Positions 6,214 through 12,806 of a stretch of DNA of 13,087 nt are shown one piece after another. This stretch comes from an uncultured Clostridiaceae bacterium. GTDB taxonomy: Bacteria > Bacillota > Clostridia > Oscillospirales > Ruminococcaceae. Below the pieces are notes generated by a model. That model saw nothing but the letters and a program-made list of their open reading frames with translations, searched no databases and had not been told where the DNA came from. The stretch spans positions 1 to 13,087 of the forward strand of contig CAMKFY010000022.1 of assembly GCA_946411985.1 (NCBI GenBank). The letters run 5' to 3'. The position numbers were made by a program, and so were the translations under genes. The first letter of the stretch is position 1, and each line of letters opens with the position of its first letter.

Positions 6214-6909
6214 TTATATTAAATTGGCAATGTCTTTTAACACTTTGGAAGCCATTATAAGCCCAGCAACAGGCGGCACGAAAGATATGCTGCCTATTGT
6301 TTTTACGTTTAACTTTCTAGGCAACTCTCTAGACCACACAACATTTAAGCTTTTCACACCGTTTTCTTTAAGCTTTTTTCGCATTATTCTGGCAAGCGGG
6401 CAATTTGAAGTTTTAAATATATCTATAACTTCAAATGCCATTGGGTTTGTTCTGTTTCCTGCTCCCATAGAGCTTATAATATTTACTCCTTGTTTTGCAG
6501 CTTCCACAGCAAGAAGTAGCTTAGCGTTTACATCGTCTACGGCGTCTAAAATATAACTATACTCTTTTAAATTAATAGTTTGCGCAGTATTTTCTCCGTA
6601 AAAAATATTATACGCCCGCACATTAGCATAAGGGTTTATGCTTAATATTCTTTCTTTTAAAACATCTGCCTTAAACCTGCCCAACTCCTTTGTTGTTGCG
6701 CAAAGTTGCCTATTAATGTTTGATATATCAACCCTGTCTCCATCTACTAAACTTATATTTAAAACTCCACTTCTGCAAATGGCTTCCACAGCATAGCTGC
6801 CAACCCCACCTAGCCCAACCACTAAAACATTAGCTTTTTTTAGCCTTTCAAAAGCAACGCTACCTATTAAAATTTTCTGCCGTTCAAACATATCTTCAAT
6901 ATTTAGCAT
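6214..6909 (-). CDS. tcdA: tRNA threonylcarbamoyladenosine dehydratase, ThiF/E1-like
   Basis: 231 aa. TcdA uses ATP to cyclise t6A at position 37 of ANN-decoding tRNAs to ct6A. An N-terminal RQKILIG and ERLKKANVLV lead into the nucleotide-binding GLGGVGSYAVEAICRSG (from residue 32). LVDGDRVDISNINRQ follows (Asp and NRQ contacts of E1-like enzymes), then FKADVLKERI (catalytic Lys region) and DAVDDVNAK. The C-terminal half matches TcdA: SSMGAGNRTNP, DI.KTSNCPLAR, and SISFVPPVAGLIMAS. Length is normal. ATG at 6909-6907 follows a GGGGGAGG site on the - strand. It overlaps the end of mnmA by 7 bp, so the two are one operon with mnmA first. Other ThiF relatives (MoeB, ThiF) carry Cys-x2-Cys zinc pairs that are absent here. 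Confidence 0.92.
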   Translation of the reverse strand: MLNIEDMFERQKILIGSVAFERLKKANVLVVGLGGVGSYAVEAICRSGVLNISLVDGDRVDISNINRQLCATTKELGRFKADVLKERILSINPYANVRAYNIFYGENTAQTINLKEYSYILDAVDDVNAKLLLAVEAAKQGVNIISSMGAGNRTNPMAFEVIDIFKTSNCPLARIMRKKLKENGVKSLNVVWSRELPRKLNVKTIGSISFVPPVAGLIMASKVLKDIANLI

Positions 6910-7952
6910 ATTGTGCCTCCCCCAACAACAATATCACCACTATATATAACCACCGCTTGCCCTTTTGCTATAGCTTTTTGCGCAACATCAAACTCTAATT
7001 TTAAACTATTACGGCCTTCCTGCCAAACATATGCTTTTGCAGATGGGCTTTTATATCGCACTTTAGCCTCTGCTAACATAGCGCCAGTTATGTTATCCAC
7101 AGATATTAGGTTTATATCTGTGGCTTTTAGAGTTTTTTCATATATATCTTCTTGTTTTGCCATAACTATTTCATTTTTTGAATGGTTTATTTCTTTCACA
7201 AACATAGGCTGAGGAAAAGAAATTCCAATTCCCTTCCTTTGCCCCACTGTGTAATATATAAGCCCTTTATGTATTCCTAAAATATTGCCTAAAGAATCCA
7301 CAAAATTTCCTGGAGAATAACTGGCTCCATAATTTTTAACAAAATCACCATATTTGCCTGCGCCAACAAAACATATATCTTGGCTTTCTTTTTTGTTGGC
7401 CACACAAATTTCGTTTTCCAGTGCCAACCTTCTAACTTCGCTCTTATCCATATCTTCAAGTGGAAATAATACATGGCTTAACTGATACTGGCTAAGAAAA
7501 TATAGAAAATAACTTTGATCTTTAATATTATTTTTAGATTTTTTTAAAAGCCATCTCTTTTTTAAATTACAATATTGCACCTTGCAATAATGCCCTGTGG
7601 CAATATAATCAAATTCTAAAGAGAGCGCCACATTTAAAAGCCTGCCAAATTTAATCTTCTTATTGCAATCAACGCAAGGGTTTGGAGTTTGCCCTATTTC
7701 ATAGGAATGCACAAACTTTTCAACCACTTCCCTTTTAAACTCAGCTGTAAAATCAAACACCTTATGCTCTATTCCTATTCTTTTGCAAACCATAGCAGCA
7801 TCTTCAACATGTTTTAAAGAATGAACCCCATCCGGCTTACTCATTATTATAGTAGCTCCAACGCAATAGTAGCCCATATTTTTTAATTTTAAAGCCGCCA
7901 CACTAGAATCTACACCACCACTCATAGCCACTAACACACGCTTTTTATTCAT
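6903..7952 (-). CDS. mnmA: tRNA-specific 2-thiouridylase MnmA
   Basis: 349 aa. MnmA adenylates and thiolates U34 of tRNA-Lys, -Glu and -Gln using persulfide sulfur. PP-loop AMSGGVDSS (residues 9-17), GATIIMSK, NPCVDCNKKIKFG with nucleophile Cys93, ATGHYCK, KDQSYFLYFL, and KKESQDICFVG with the second catalytic Cys194. GLIYYTVGQRKGIGI and the C-terminal beta-barrel (KVRYKSP, VVIYSGDIVVGGGTIC) are all present, so it is intact. The start is ATG 7952, preceded by GAAGGTGG; an upstream TTG (7967) would place the ribosome site inside the gene and is rejected. It heads a two-gene operon with tcdA. In many Firmicutes a cysteine desulfurase sits beside mnmA; none is visible here, so sulfur must come from an enzyme encoded elsewhere. 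Confidence 0.96.
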   Translation of the reverse strand: MNKKRVLVAMSGGVDSSVAALKLKNMGYYCVGATIIMSKPDGVHSLKHVEDAAMVCKRIGIEHKVFDFTAEFKREVVEKFVHSYEIGQTPNPCVDCNKKIKFGRLLNVALSLEFDYIATGHYCKVQYCNLKKRWLLKKSKNNIKDQSYFLYFLSQYQLSHVLFPLEDMDKSEVRRLALENEICVANKKESQDICFVGAGKYGDFVKNYGASYSPGNFVDSLGNILGIHKGLIYYTVGQRKGIGISFPQPMFVKEINHSKNEIVMAKQEDIYEKTLKATDINLISVDNITGAMLAEAKVRYKSPSAKAYVWQEGRNSLKLEFDVAQKAIAKGQAVVIYSGDIVVGGGTIC

Positions 7953-7988
7953 ACAACCACCTTCCAAACTTAAAATTTAAATAACATA

Positions 7989-8016
7989 ATTATAACATAA
8001 ATAAAACATATTTTAA
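7989..8016 (-). promoter_or_regulatory. probable mnmA-tcdA promoter
   Basis: On the - strand TATAAT (7994-7989) is preceded after 16 bp by TTAAAA (8016-8011). The -10 is perfect and the -35 weak. It lies about 37 nt upstream of the mnmA ATG. Confidence 0.5.
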
Positions 8017-8023
8017 TAGGCTG

Positions 8024-8096
8024 TTTAAATATAAAAATTAACTATACGGTTTAAGCTAATTTAATTATTATAATTTCTATAGTTAGAATATTTAAA
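8024..8096. repeat. 73-bp two-step imperfect palindrome between divergent genes
   Basis: Outer arms TTTAAATAT (8024-8032) and ATATTTAAA (8088-8096), and inner arms TAACTATA (8039-8046) and TATAGTTA (8078-8085), are each perfect inverted repeats. They are separated by 6-nt and 2-nt internal loops around a 31-nt centre. It lies in the 313-bp non-coding region between mnmA and the M23 gene. It may be an operator, a small-RNA fold or the scar of a small mobile element. The rest of that region shows only the promoters listed. Confidence 0.5.
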
Positions 8097-8182
8097 TTCT
8101 GCACAACAATTTTAACCAAATGTTAAATATTTACATTTAACTCCCTTTTTAAAAATAAACTGAAAAATTAAAACACACATTT

Positions 8183-8212
8183 GAATAAAATTTCACTATT
8201 TTCCTCATAATA
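8183..8212 (+). promoter_or_regulatory. sigma-G/forespore-type promoter for the M23 gene
   Basis: GAATA (8183-8187), exactly 18 bp, then CATAATA (8206-8212). This fits the forespore sigma-G pattern as I remember it from Bacillus (GHATR-N18-CATWHTA). Predicted start near 8219, giving a leader of about 46 nt before ATG 8266. A sigma-A alternative would use TATAAC (8216-8221), but it has no decent -35. Confidence 0.55.
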
Positions 8213-8265
8213 CCGGTATAACAACAAAAGATTTATGCGTTTAACAAGCGCAGGAGGGAGTTAAA

Positions 8266-9210
8266 ATGAAAAATAAAAACTTTAACAACAACACATTCTC
8301 TAAAAAATGGTTCTACCTTGCCATAGCGTGCGGACTGGTGTTTGCTTTAATAACAACATTCATAGCTATAGGCAGAAATATGAGCTATTCTAAAAAGCGA
8401 AACAAAAGTATACCCACCCAAGCAGAAAAAACAGACCTAAAAAAAGAACCATCTTTTGATAAGCAAATATATAGCTCTTCCAGTTCATCTTCTTCTAACT
8501 TTAGCTCATATGGTTCTTCTAGTTCTAGTAGCTCTAGCTCATATTCTTCTAGCTTAAATTCTGATTCATCTTCTTCAAAAAGCTCAACAGATTTAGCTAA
8601 ACCCGAAAGCAAACCTACAATTGCAAAAGAAACCAAATTAGAGAAAGATAAAGACAGCGAAAAAAAGGAGAGCAAGAAAAAACAATCTAAAAAAGACAAA
8701 GAAGACAGTGATAGCGAAATTATTAAGCCAACCCAAGCAATAAAAAAAGATGTTTTAAAAGATACTAAAAAGCTTAACACAAAATTTTTAACGCCAATTA
8801 AAGGTGAAATATTAAGGCCGTTTTCTAAAGGTGAATTAGTTCATTGGGGATGTTTAAACGATTGGAGAACACATGACGGAATAGATGTTGAAGCTTTAAA
8901 AAACACACCAGTAAAAGCTATAGCAGACGGCACAGTAACAGCTATAGTAGATGATAAAGACACATGGGGAAACTGCATTACAATAACCCATAGTGACGGA
9001 AAATTTAAAAGCATATATAAAGGACTAAGCAATGCGTTAAATGTGAAAGAAAACCAAACTGTAAAAGCTGGAGACGTTATAGGCACATTGGGTGACACAA
9101 ACAAAATAGAATGCGATTTAAAAAATCATCTGCACTTTGGGCTAAAAAAACAGGAGCAAGAAAATGAATGGGTTTGGGTAAACCCACAAGAATATATAGA
9201 TTTTAAATAG
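8266..9210 (+). CDS. membrane-anchored M23/LytM-domain protein, SpoIIQ-like
   Basis: 314 aa. One N-terminal membrane segment (about residues 15-36) is followed by a Ser-dominated linker (69-107), a Lys/Glu/Asp/Ser-rich linker (about 108-170) and a C-terminal M23 domain (about 172-314). Zinc-ligand motifs are kept: H203-x-G-x-D207 in WRTHDGIDV and H288-L-H290 in NHLHFGL. The YxHL motif of active lytic enzymes is changed to YKGL (Lys252), as I recall for SpoIIQ-type proteins, which also show the ELVxxxxLxDWRTHDGID pattern seen here. SpoIIQ sits in the forespore membrane and meets SpoIIIAH across the intermembrane space. The forespore-type promoter supports this role. ATG 8266 follows AGGAGGGAG (8252-8260). 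A terminator follows at once, so it is monocistronic. A general cell-wall endopeptidase remains possible. Confidence 0.85.
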   Translation: MKNKNFNNNTFSKKWFYLAIACGLVFALITTFIAIGRNMSYSKKRNKSIPTQAEKTDLKKEPSFDKQIYSSSSSSSSNFSSYGSSSSSSSSSYSSSLNSDSSSSKSSTDLAKPESKPTIAKETKLEKDKDSEKKESKKKQSKKDKEDSDSEIIKPTQAIKKDVLKDTKKLNTKFLTPIKGEILRPFSKGELVHWGCLNDWRTHDGIDVEALKNTPVKAIADGTVTAIVDDKDTWGNCITITHSDGKFKSIYKGLSNALNVKENQTVKAGDVIGTLGDTNKIECDLKNHLHFGLKKQEQENEWVWVNPQEYIDFK

Positions 9211-9221
9211 CATTTTAAATT

Positions 9222-9267
9222 ATAGGTGAAAGTATAATTTCTTTAAACATAAATTTATTTCACCTAT
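9222..9267 (+). terminator. rho-independent terminator after the M23 gene
   Basis: ATAGGTGAAA (9222-9231) pairs perfectly with TTTCACCTAT (9258-9267), followed by a short T run (tttta). The 26-nt loop can extend the stem (ATAATTT with AAATTTAT, one bulge). It starts 11 bp after the stop codon. Confidence 0.8.
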
Positions 9268-9362
9268 TTTTATACATAATTTTACGGTTTTGTTAATATA
9301 ATTTTGAGTAGTTTAAATAAACAATTTGAAACGAAAAAATAAAAAATATATAGTAAAATATG

Positions 9363-9391
9363 TTGCAATTATAAAAATTATATGCTATAAT
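9363..9391 (+). promoter_or_regulatory. promoter of tRNA-fMet
   Basis: TTGCAA (9363-9368), 17-bp spacer, TATAAT (9386-9391), with TGC just before the -10 (extended -10). Transcription would start near 9398, about 28 nt before the tRNA. Confidence 0.85.
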
Positions 9392-9425
9392 GAAAACGTA
9401 GATTTTATGTTGTAATTTTAGATAT

Positions 9426-9502
<77 letters not shown>

Positions 9503-9603
9503 ATGTATGATTATTTAATATTTTAAAATTAATTTTATGTGGTCATTTAAGTTGTTTATAGGTTTGCCACAAATTACATTAATAGTAGTTTAATATATCT
9601 TCA

Positions 9604-9671
9604 AAAAACGGGCAATATATAAATGCGCGGTGTTTTTGGAATGGATTTTGTGTTTCAAAATTGCCGTTTTT
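9604..9671 (+). terminator. 12-bp stem with T run; candidate terminator or small-RNA 3' end
   Basis: AAAAACGG-g-CAAT (9604-9616) pairs with ATTGCCGTTTTT (9660-9671), with one bulged G and a 43-nt centre that can partly fold (TTTTTGGAA with TTTCAAAA). It is the strongest structure in the 269-bp gene-free stretch after tRNA-fMet. It could end a longer tRNA transcript or an unannotated small RNA. Nothing coding is seen between 9503 and 9771. Confidence 0.45.
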
Positions 9672-9696
9672 ACACATCTTAGACTAATTAAATGTT

Positions 9697-9731
9697 TTAA
9701 TTTAAGGAATAACTTTAATTTCTTAAATTAA
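9697..9731 (+). promoter_or_regulatory. 14-bp hairpin upstream of the secreted coiled-coil gene
   Basis: TTAATTTAAGGAAT (9697-9710) pairs with ATTTCTTAAATTAA (9718-9731), all 14 positions with one G-U, around a 7-nt loop. It ends 25 nt before the ribosome site (9757-9760). It could be an operator or an mRNA leader stabiliser. No convincing promoter is seen nearby. Confidence 0.5.
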
Positions 9732-9771
9732 CTCATTAGTAAAATATTTACAAAAAGGAGATATATTAAAA

Positions 9772-10323
9772 ATGAAATTAATTAGTAAGAAATTAGTGTT
9801 TATACCATTAGCATTATCTATATTAACTTTTTCTTCTGTTAGTGCCACTGACAGCTCTTCTACTGGTGATTCTGGCTCTAGTGGTGTTCTTGATAACCTT
9901 ATTGACACTGCCAAAGATGCGGCAAGCGACGCATTACAGAGTAAAAAGGAAGACATAGATAAAATAACAAGCCAGGCAAGCGGCGCAATAGAAGACTTAG
10001 CTAAAGGCACGGATGACTTAGTAAAAGATATGCAAGATAAGTTAAACAACACAAAATCGGAAATGCAAGAGCAGGTTAAAACAATAGAAGACGCTCAAAC
10101 AAAGGTTAATGACCAAATGACTGAATTAGCAGAAAAGGAAGAAAAGCTAGACGAAAGAGAAAAAGAACTCCAAAATCAAGAGAAAATGAGCGAGCTCAAG
10201 AAGCAATTAAACGAAGACATGAGCAAAATAAAGCAGAGCGTAGATAAACAGTTAGACGAAGCTACCGAAAAGTTAGGCAATTCTTTAGCAGACTCAACGT
10301 CAGGTGAAAGTTCCGCAAAATAA
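9772..10323 (+). CDS. secreted acidic coiled-coil protein of unknown function
   Basis: 183 aa, unrecognised. Residues 1-25 form a signal peptide (MKLISKK, then a hydrophobic stretch to TFSSVSA) with a likely cut after Ala25. A Ser/Gly/Thr-rich spacer (26-38) precedes a long amphipathic helical region (about 39-172) rich in Lys, Asp, Glu and Gln. The segment about 90-150 has heptad-like spacing (LAEKEEKLDEREKELQNQ). The tail is Ser-rich (DSTSGESSAK) with no sortase motif, membrane anchor or Cys, so the mature protein should be free in the cell envelope or medium. The start ATG 9772 lies 11 nt after AAAAAGGAG, slightly long. A terminator follows, so it is transcribed alone. The 5' coding part uses more T-ending codons than neighbouring genes. 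Possible roles (envelope stabiliser, adhesion) are guesses. Confidence 0.82.
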   Translation: MKLISKKLVFIPLALSILTFSSVSATDSSSTGDSGSSGVLDNLIDTAKDAASDALQSKKEDIDKITSQASGAIEDLAKGTDDLVKDMQDKLNNTKSEMQEQVKTIEDAQTKVNDQMTELAEKEEKLDEREKELQNQEKMSELKKQLNEDMSKIKQSVDKQLDEATEKLGNSLADSTSGESSAK

Positions 10324-10347
10324 AGTTGAAAATATAATGTGATATAA

Positions 10348-10379
10348 AAAAGCTAACGGATATTTTTTCGTTGGCTTTT
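10348..10379 (+). terminator. rho-independent terminator after the coiled-coil gene
   Basis: AAAAGCTAACG (10348-10358) pairs with CGTTGGCTTTT (10369-10379) with one G-U, around a 10-nt loop. The descending arm's own T run forms the tail. It ends 46 nt before the clpC start, overlapping the region where clpC's promoter must lie. Confidence 0.82.
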
Positions 10380-10398
10380 GTTGCTTTTACAGCAAACC

Positions 10399-10404
10399 TA
10401 TAAT
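10399..10404 (+). promoter_or_regulatory. probable -10 box of the clpC-type gene
   Basis: TATAAT 22 nt before the ATG. At 16-18 bp upstream only T-rich sequence (TTTTGT-like) is found, so the -35 is poor. No CtsR-type direct repeat is visible, so the usual Firmicutes clpC heat-shock control is not supported. Confidence 0.4.
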
Positions 10405-10425
10405 ATTTACCTGGAGGAACATGCA

Positions 10426-12705
10426 ATGCACGAAATTGCCGGCTTCACCAAAATAGCATGTGAAGTTTTAAATTTGGCTATTTTTGAGGCAGAAAAATTA
10501 GGTTACCACAATGTAACCACTGCGCACCTTTTATATGGGCTTGTTGGCGTTAAAGATAGTATATCTGCTCTAATTTTAAATAGGTGTATAACTTGTGATG
10601 AAATAGAAGCCAAAATTATAAAAATATGTAAACCTAAAACAAAAAAACTAAGCAAAGAAAACTTTACACCACTAGTGCAAAAAATTTTAGACAGCGCCAA
10701 AAAAAAAGCAATATCTAACGGCCTACTAAAAGCTGGCAGCCAACATATTCTAACAGAATTTTTACAAGAAGAAGAAAACATAGGAATATTAATACTACAA
10801 GAAAAAAAAATAGCTGTAGAAAATATATATATTAAATGCCTATCTTACAATTTCAACTGGCTAGACCCTATATATAAAACCAAAAAAGAAAATAGCTATT
10901 TAACAAAATTCGGCAAAGATTTAACAAGCCTTGCAAAAGAAAACAAGTTAGACCCACTAATAGGCAGAAAATTGGAATTGCAACGTATTATACAAATTCT
11001 ATCACGCAGAAAGAAAAACAACCCATGCCTAATTGGAGAAGCTGGAGTAGGCAAAACTGTTGTGGTGGAAGGGCTAGCGGAAAAAATATCTAAAAATATG
11101 GTGCCTCCAACGCTAAGAAATAAACGAATAATATCAATAGATATAACAGCTATGCTATCAGGCACAAAATATAGAGGCGACTTCGAAGAACGCCTAAAAA
11201 ATGTGTTACAGCAAGCAGGCAAAGATAATGGAGTTATACTTTTTATAGATGAAATACACAACATTGTAGGCACAGGAGCAGCAGAAGGCGCCATAGACGC
11301 AGCTAATATATTAAAACCCAAAATAACACGAGGCGATATACAACTAATAGGGTCTACCACAATAGAAGAATATAGCAAACATATAGAAAAAGACCCCGCA
11401 TTAGAACGGAGGTTTCAACCAGTATTAGTTAACGAGCCTAATAAATTAGAATCTATTAAAATATTACAAGGCATAAAGAAAAAATACGAATCTTTTCATA
11501 ACATAAAAATATCTAATAACGCCATAAAAACAGCTATAGAGCTTTCCAGTAGATATATACCAGATAGATATCTACCCGATAAAGCTATAGATTTAATAGA
11601 CGAAGCTGCATCTCGCAAAAAATTATTATTGATAGGTGAAAACTATAACACAATATACAAAAGCTATAACATATGCCTTAAAAAACCAGCATCTAAAATA
11701 TATAAGCTCACATCTAAAGACATATGCGAAATAGTATCTTGCTGGACAAATATACCAATAAAACAGCTAAACAAAAACAATATAGAACGCCTAAACATGC
11801 TAGAAGATGAGATAAATAAACAAATATTCGGCCAAGAAGCTGCTGTTTCTTCTTTGGTCAACGCAATAAAAAGAAACACAACAGGTGTATCTTGTGAAAA
11901 TAGGCCAATAGGCAATTTTCTTTTTGTTGGGCCAACAGGCGTTGGAAAAACTGCGCTATGCGTAACACTTGCCAAAACATTCTACGGAGCCGAAAAAAAT
12001 ATGCTAAAACTAGATATGTCTGAATATATGGAGTCAAACAGTATATCTAAATTAATAGGTGCGCCGCCTGGCTACGTAGGCCACAACAAACCAAACCCAA
12101 TAACAAATAAAATTAAAAGAATGCCATACTTAGTTGTTGTGTTTGACGAAATAGAAAAAGCACACCCAGATATTTTTAATCTGCTACTTCAAATAATGGA
12201 CGAAGGCAGCCTAACAGACTCACATTCTAAAAAAATAAACTTTAAAAATTGTATAATAATACTTACTTCAAACTTAAGCTCTTCGAATATGCATAAATAT
12301 AAAAATATAGGATTTAATTCTAACTCCCCAAATAGTAAAAACTCTAAAGAATTAATAGAAACAGAGCTTAAAAAAACATTTAAACCAGAATTTTTGGGCA
12401 GAATAGACGAAATAATACTGTTTAAAACTCTGTCCAAAAATACGATAAAAAATATAATTAAAAAGCAACTAAACGAACTAAAACTACGCCTAGAAAAACT
12501 AAACTATAACTTTTGCTACACAAGTGAAGTAGTAGAATTTATATTTAATCTAAACAAAAGTAACACAAAAGGAGCACGCACAATTAAAAACGTGATAACA
12601 AAAAATGTGGAAGATTTAATATCGGAAAAAATATTAAATAAAACAATAATAAAAAATAAAAAGTTCACACTAACCACTATAAATAATAAATTATATATAA
12701 AATAA
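10426..12705 (+). CDS. clpC: ClpC/ClpA-type AAA+ unfoldase lacking most of the M domain
   Basis: 759 aa. ATP-driven unfoldase that feeds proteins to ClpP. Order of parts: N-terminal Clp repeat domain (about 1-145); D1 with Walker A GEAGVGKT (204-211), pore loop GTKYRGDFE, Walker B ILFIDE (271-276) and Arg fingers in LERRF; a linker; D2 with Walker A GPTGVGKT (502-509), pore segment GAPPGYVGHN, Walker B VVVFDE (570-575), and sensor-2 GAR near the end. NIGFN (about 627-631) is the IGF loop that docks on ClpP. Between DEAASRKKL and SKDICEIVSCWT only about 30 residues remain, where ClpC normally has a longer UVR-bearing middle domain that binds MecA/McsB. In layout and length it is therefore like E. 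coli ClpA (758 aa). ATG 10426 lies 8 nt after GGAGG (10413-10417); an upstream TTG (10378) has no such site. It stands alone, not in a ctsR-mcsAB-clpC operon. The gene symbol is by family. Confidence 0.9.
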   Translation: MHEIAGFTKIACEVLNLAIFEAEKLGYHNVTTAHLLYGLVGVKDSISALILNRCITCDEIEAKIIKICKPKTKKLSKENFTPLVQKILDSAKKKAISNGLLKAGSQHILTEFLQEEENIGILILQEKKIAVENIYIKCLSYNFNWLDPIYKTKKENSYLTKFGKDLTSLAKENKLDPLIGRKLELQRIIQILSRRKKNNPCLIGEAGVGKTVVVEGLAEKISKNMVPPTLRNKRIISIDITAMLSGTKYRGDFEERLKNVLQQAGKDNGVILFIDEIHNIVGTGAAEGAIDAANILKPKITRGDIQLIGSTTIEEYSKHIEKDPALERRFQPVLVNEPNKLESIKILQGIKKKYESFHNIKISNNAIKTAIELSSRYIPDRYLPDKAIDLIDEAASRKKLLLIGENYNTIYKSYNICLKKPASKIYKLTSKDICEIVSCWTNIPIKQLNKNNIERLNMLEDEINKQIFGQEAAVSSLVNAIKRNTTGVSCENRPIGNFLFVGPTGVGKTALCVTLAKTFYGAEKNMLKLDMSEYMESNSISKLIGAPPGYVGHNKPNPITNKIKRMPYLVVVFDEIEKAHPDIFNLLLQIMDEGSLTDSHSKKINFKNCIIILTSNLSSSNMHKYKNIGFNSNSPNSKNSKELIETELKKTFKPEFLGRIDEIILFKTLSKNTIKNIIKKQLNELKLRLEKLNYNFCYTSEVVEFIFNLNKSNTKGARTIKNVITKNVEDLISEKILNKTIIKNKKFTLTTINNKLYIK

Positions 12706-12773
12706 TATATGAAAATTATAACCTACAATTAATACCAACAATTTATTCTTATTTATAATATATCACTTTACGC

Positions 12774-12806
12774 GACAAAATTCTCCTCAGTACAATCAGA
12801 ATTGTC
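12774..12806. other. weak inverted repeat between convergent genes
   Basis: GACAAAATTCT (12774-12784) and AGAATTGTC (12798-12806) can pair with two bulged A's. It lies at the meeting point of two convergent genes, where a bidirectional terminator is expected, but no T run follows on either strand. The remaining bases from 12706 hold nothing recognisable. Confidence 0.3.

Noticed and set aside
6107..6556. + strand open frame beginning before tRNA-Pro (SGCSSVWLERLVWDQEAAGSSP)
   Set aside because: This is the well-known spurious translation of a tRNA gene, continuing as an antisense shadow of tcdA.
8385..8780. 131-aa - strand frame opposite the M23 gene, Leu/Glu-rich
   Set aside because: It mirrors the Ser- and Lys-rich linkers of the M23 protein; AGC/TCT repeats read backwards give Leu/Glu runs.
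9524..9537. 14-bp perfect palindrome TAAAATTAATTTTA after tRNA-fMet
   Set aside because: AT-only self-complementary words of this size are expected occasionally in such DNA, and it has no loop or G/C to act as a terminator.
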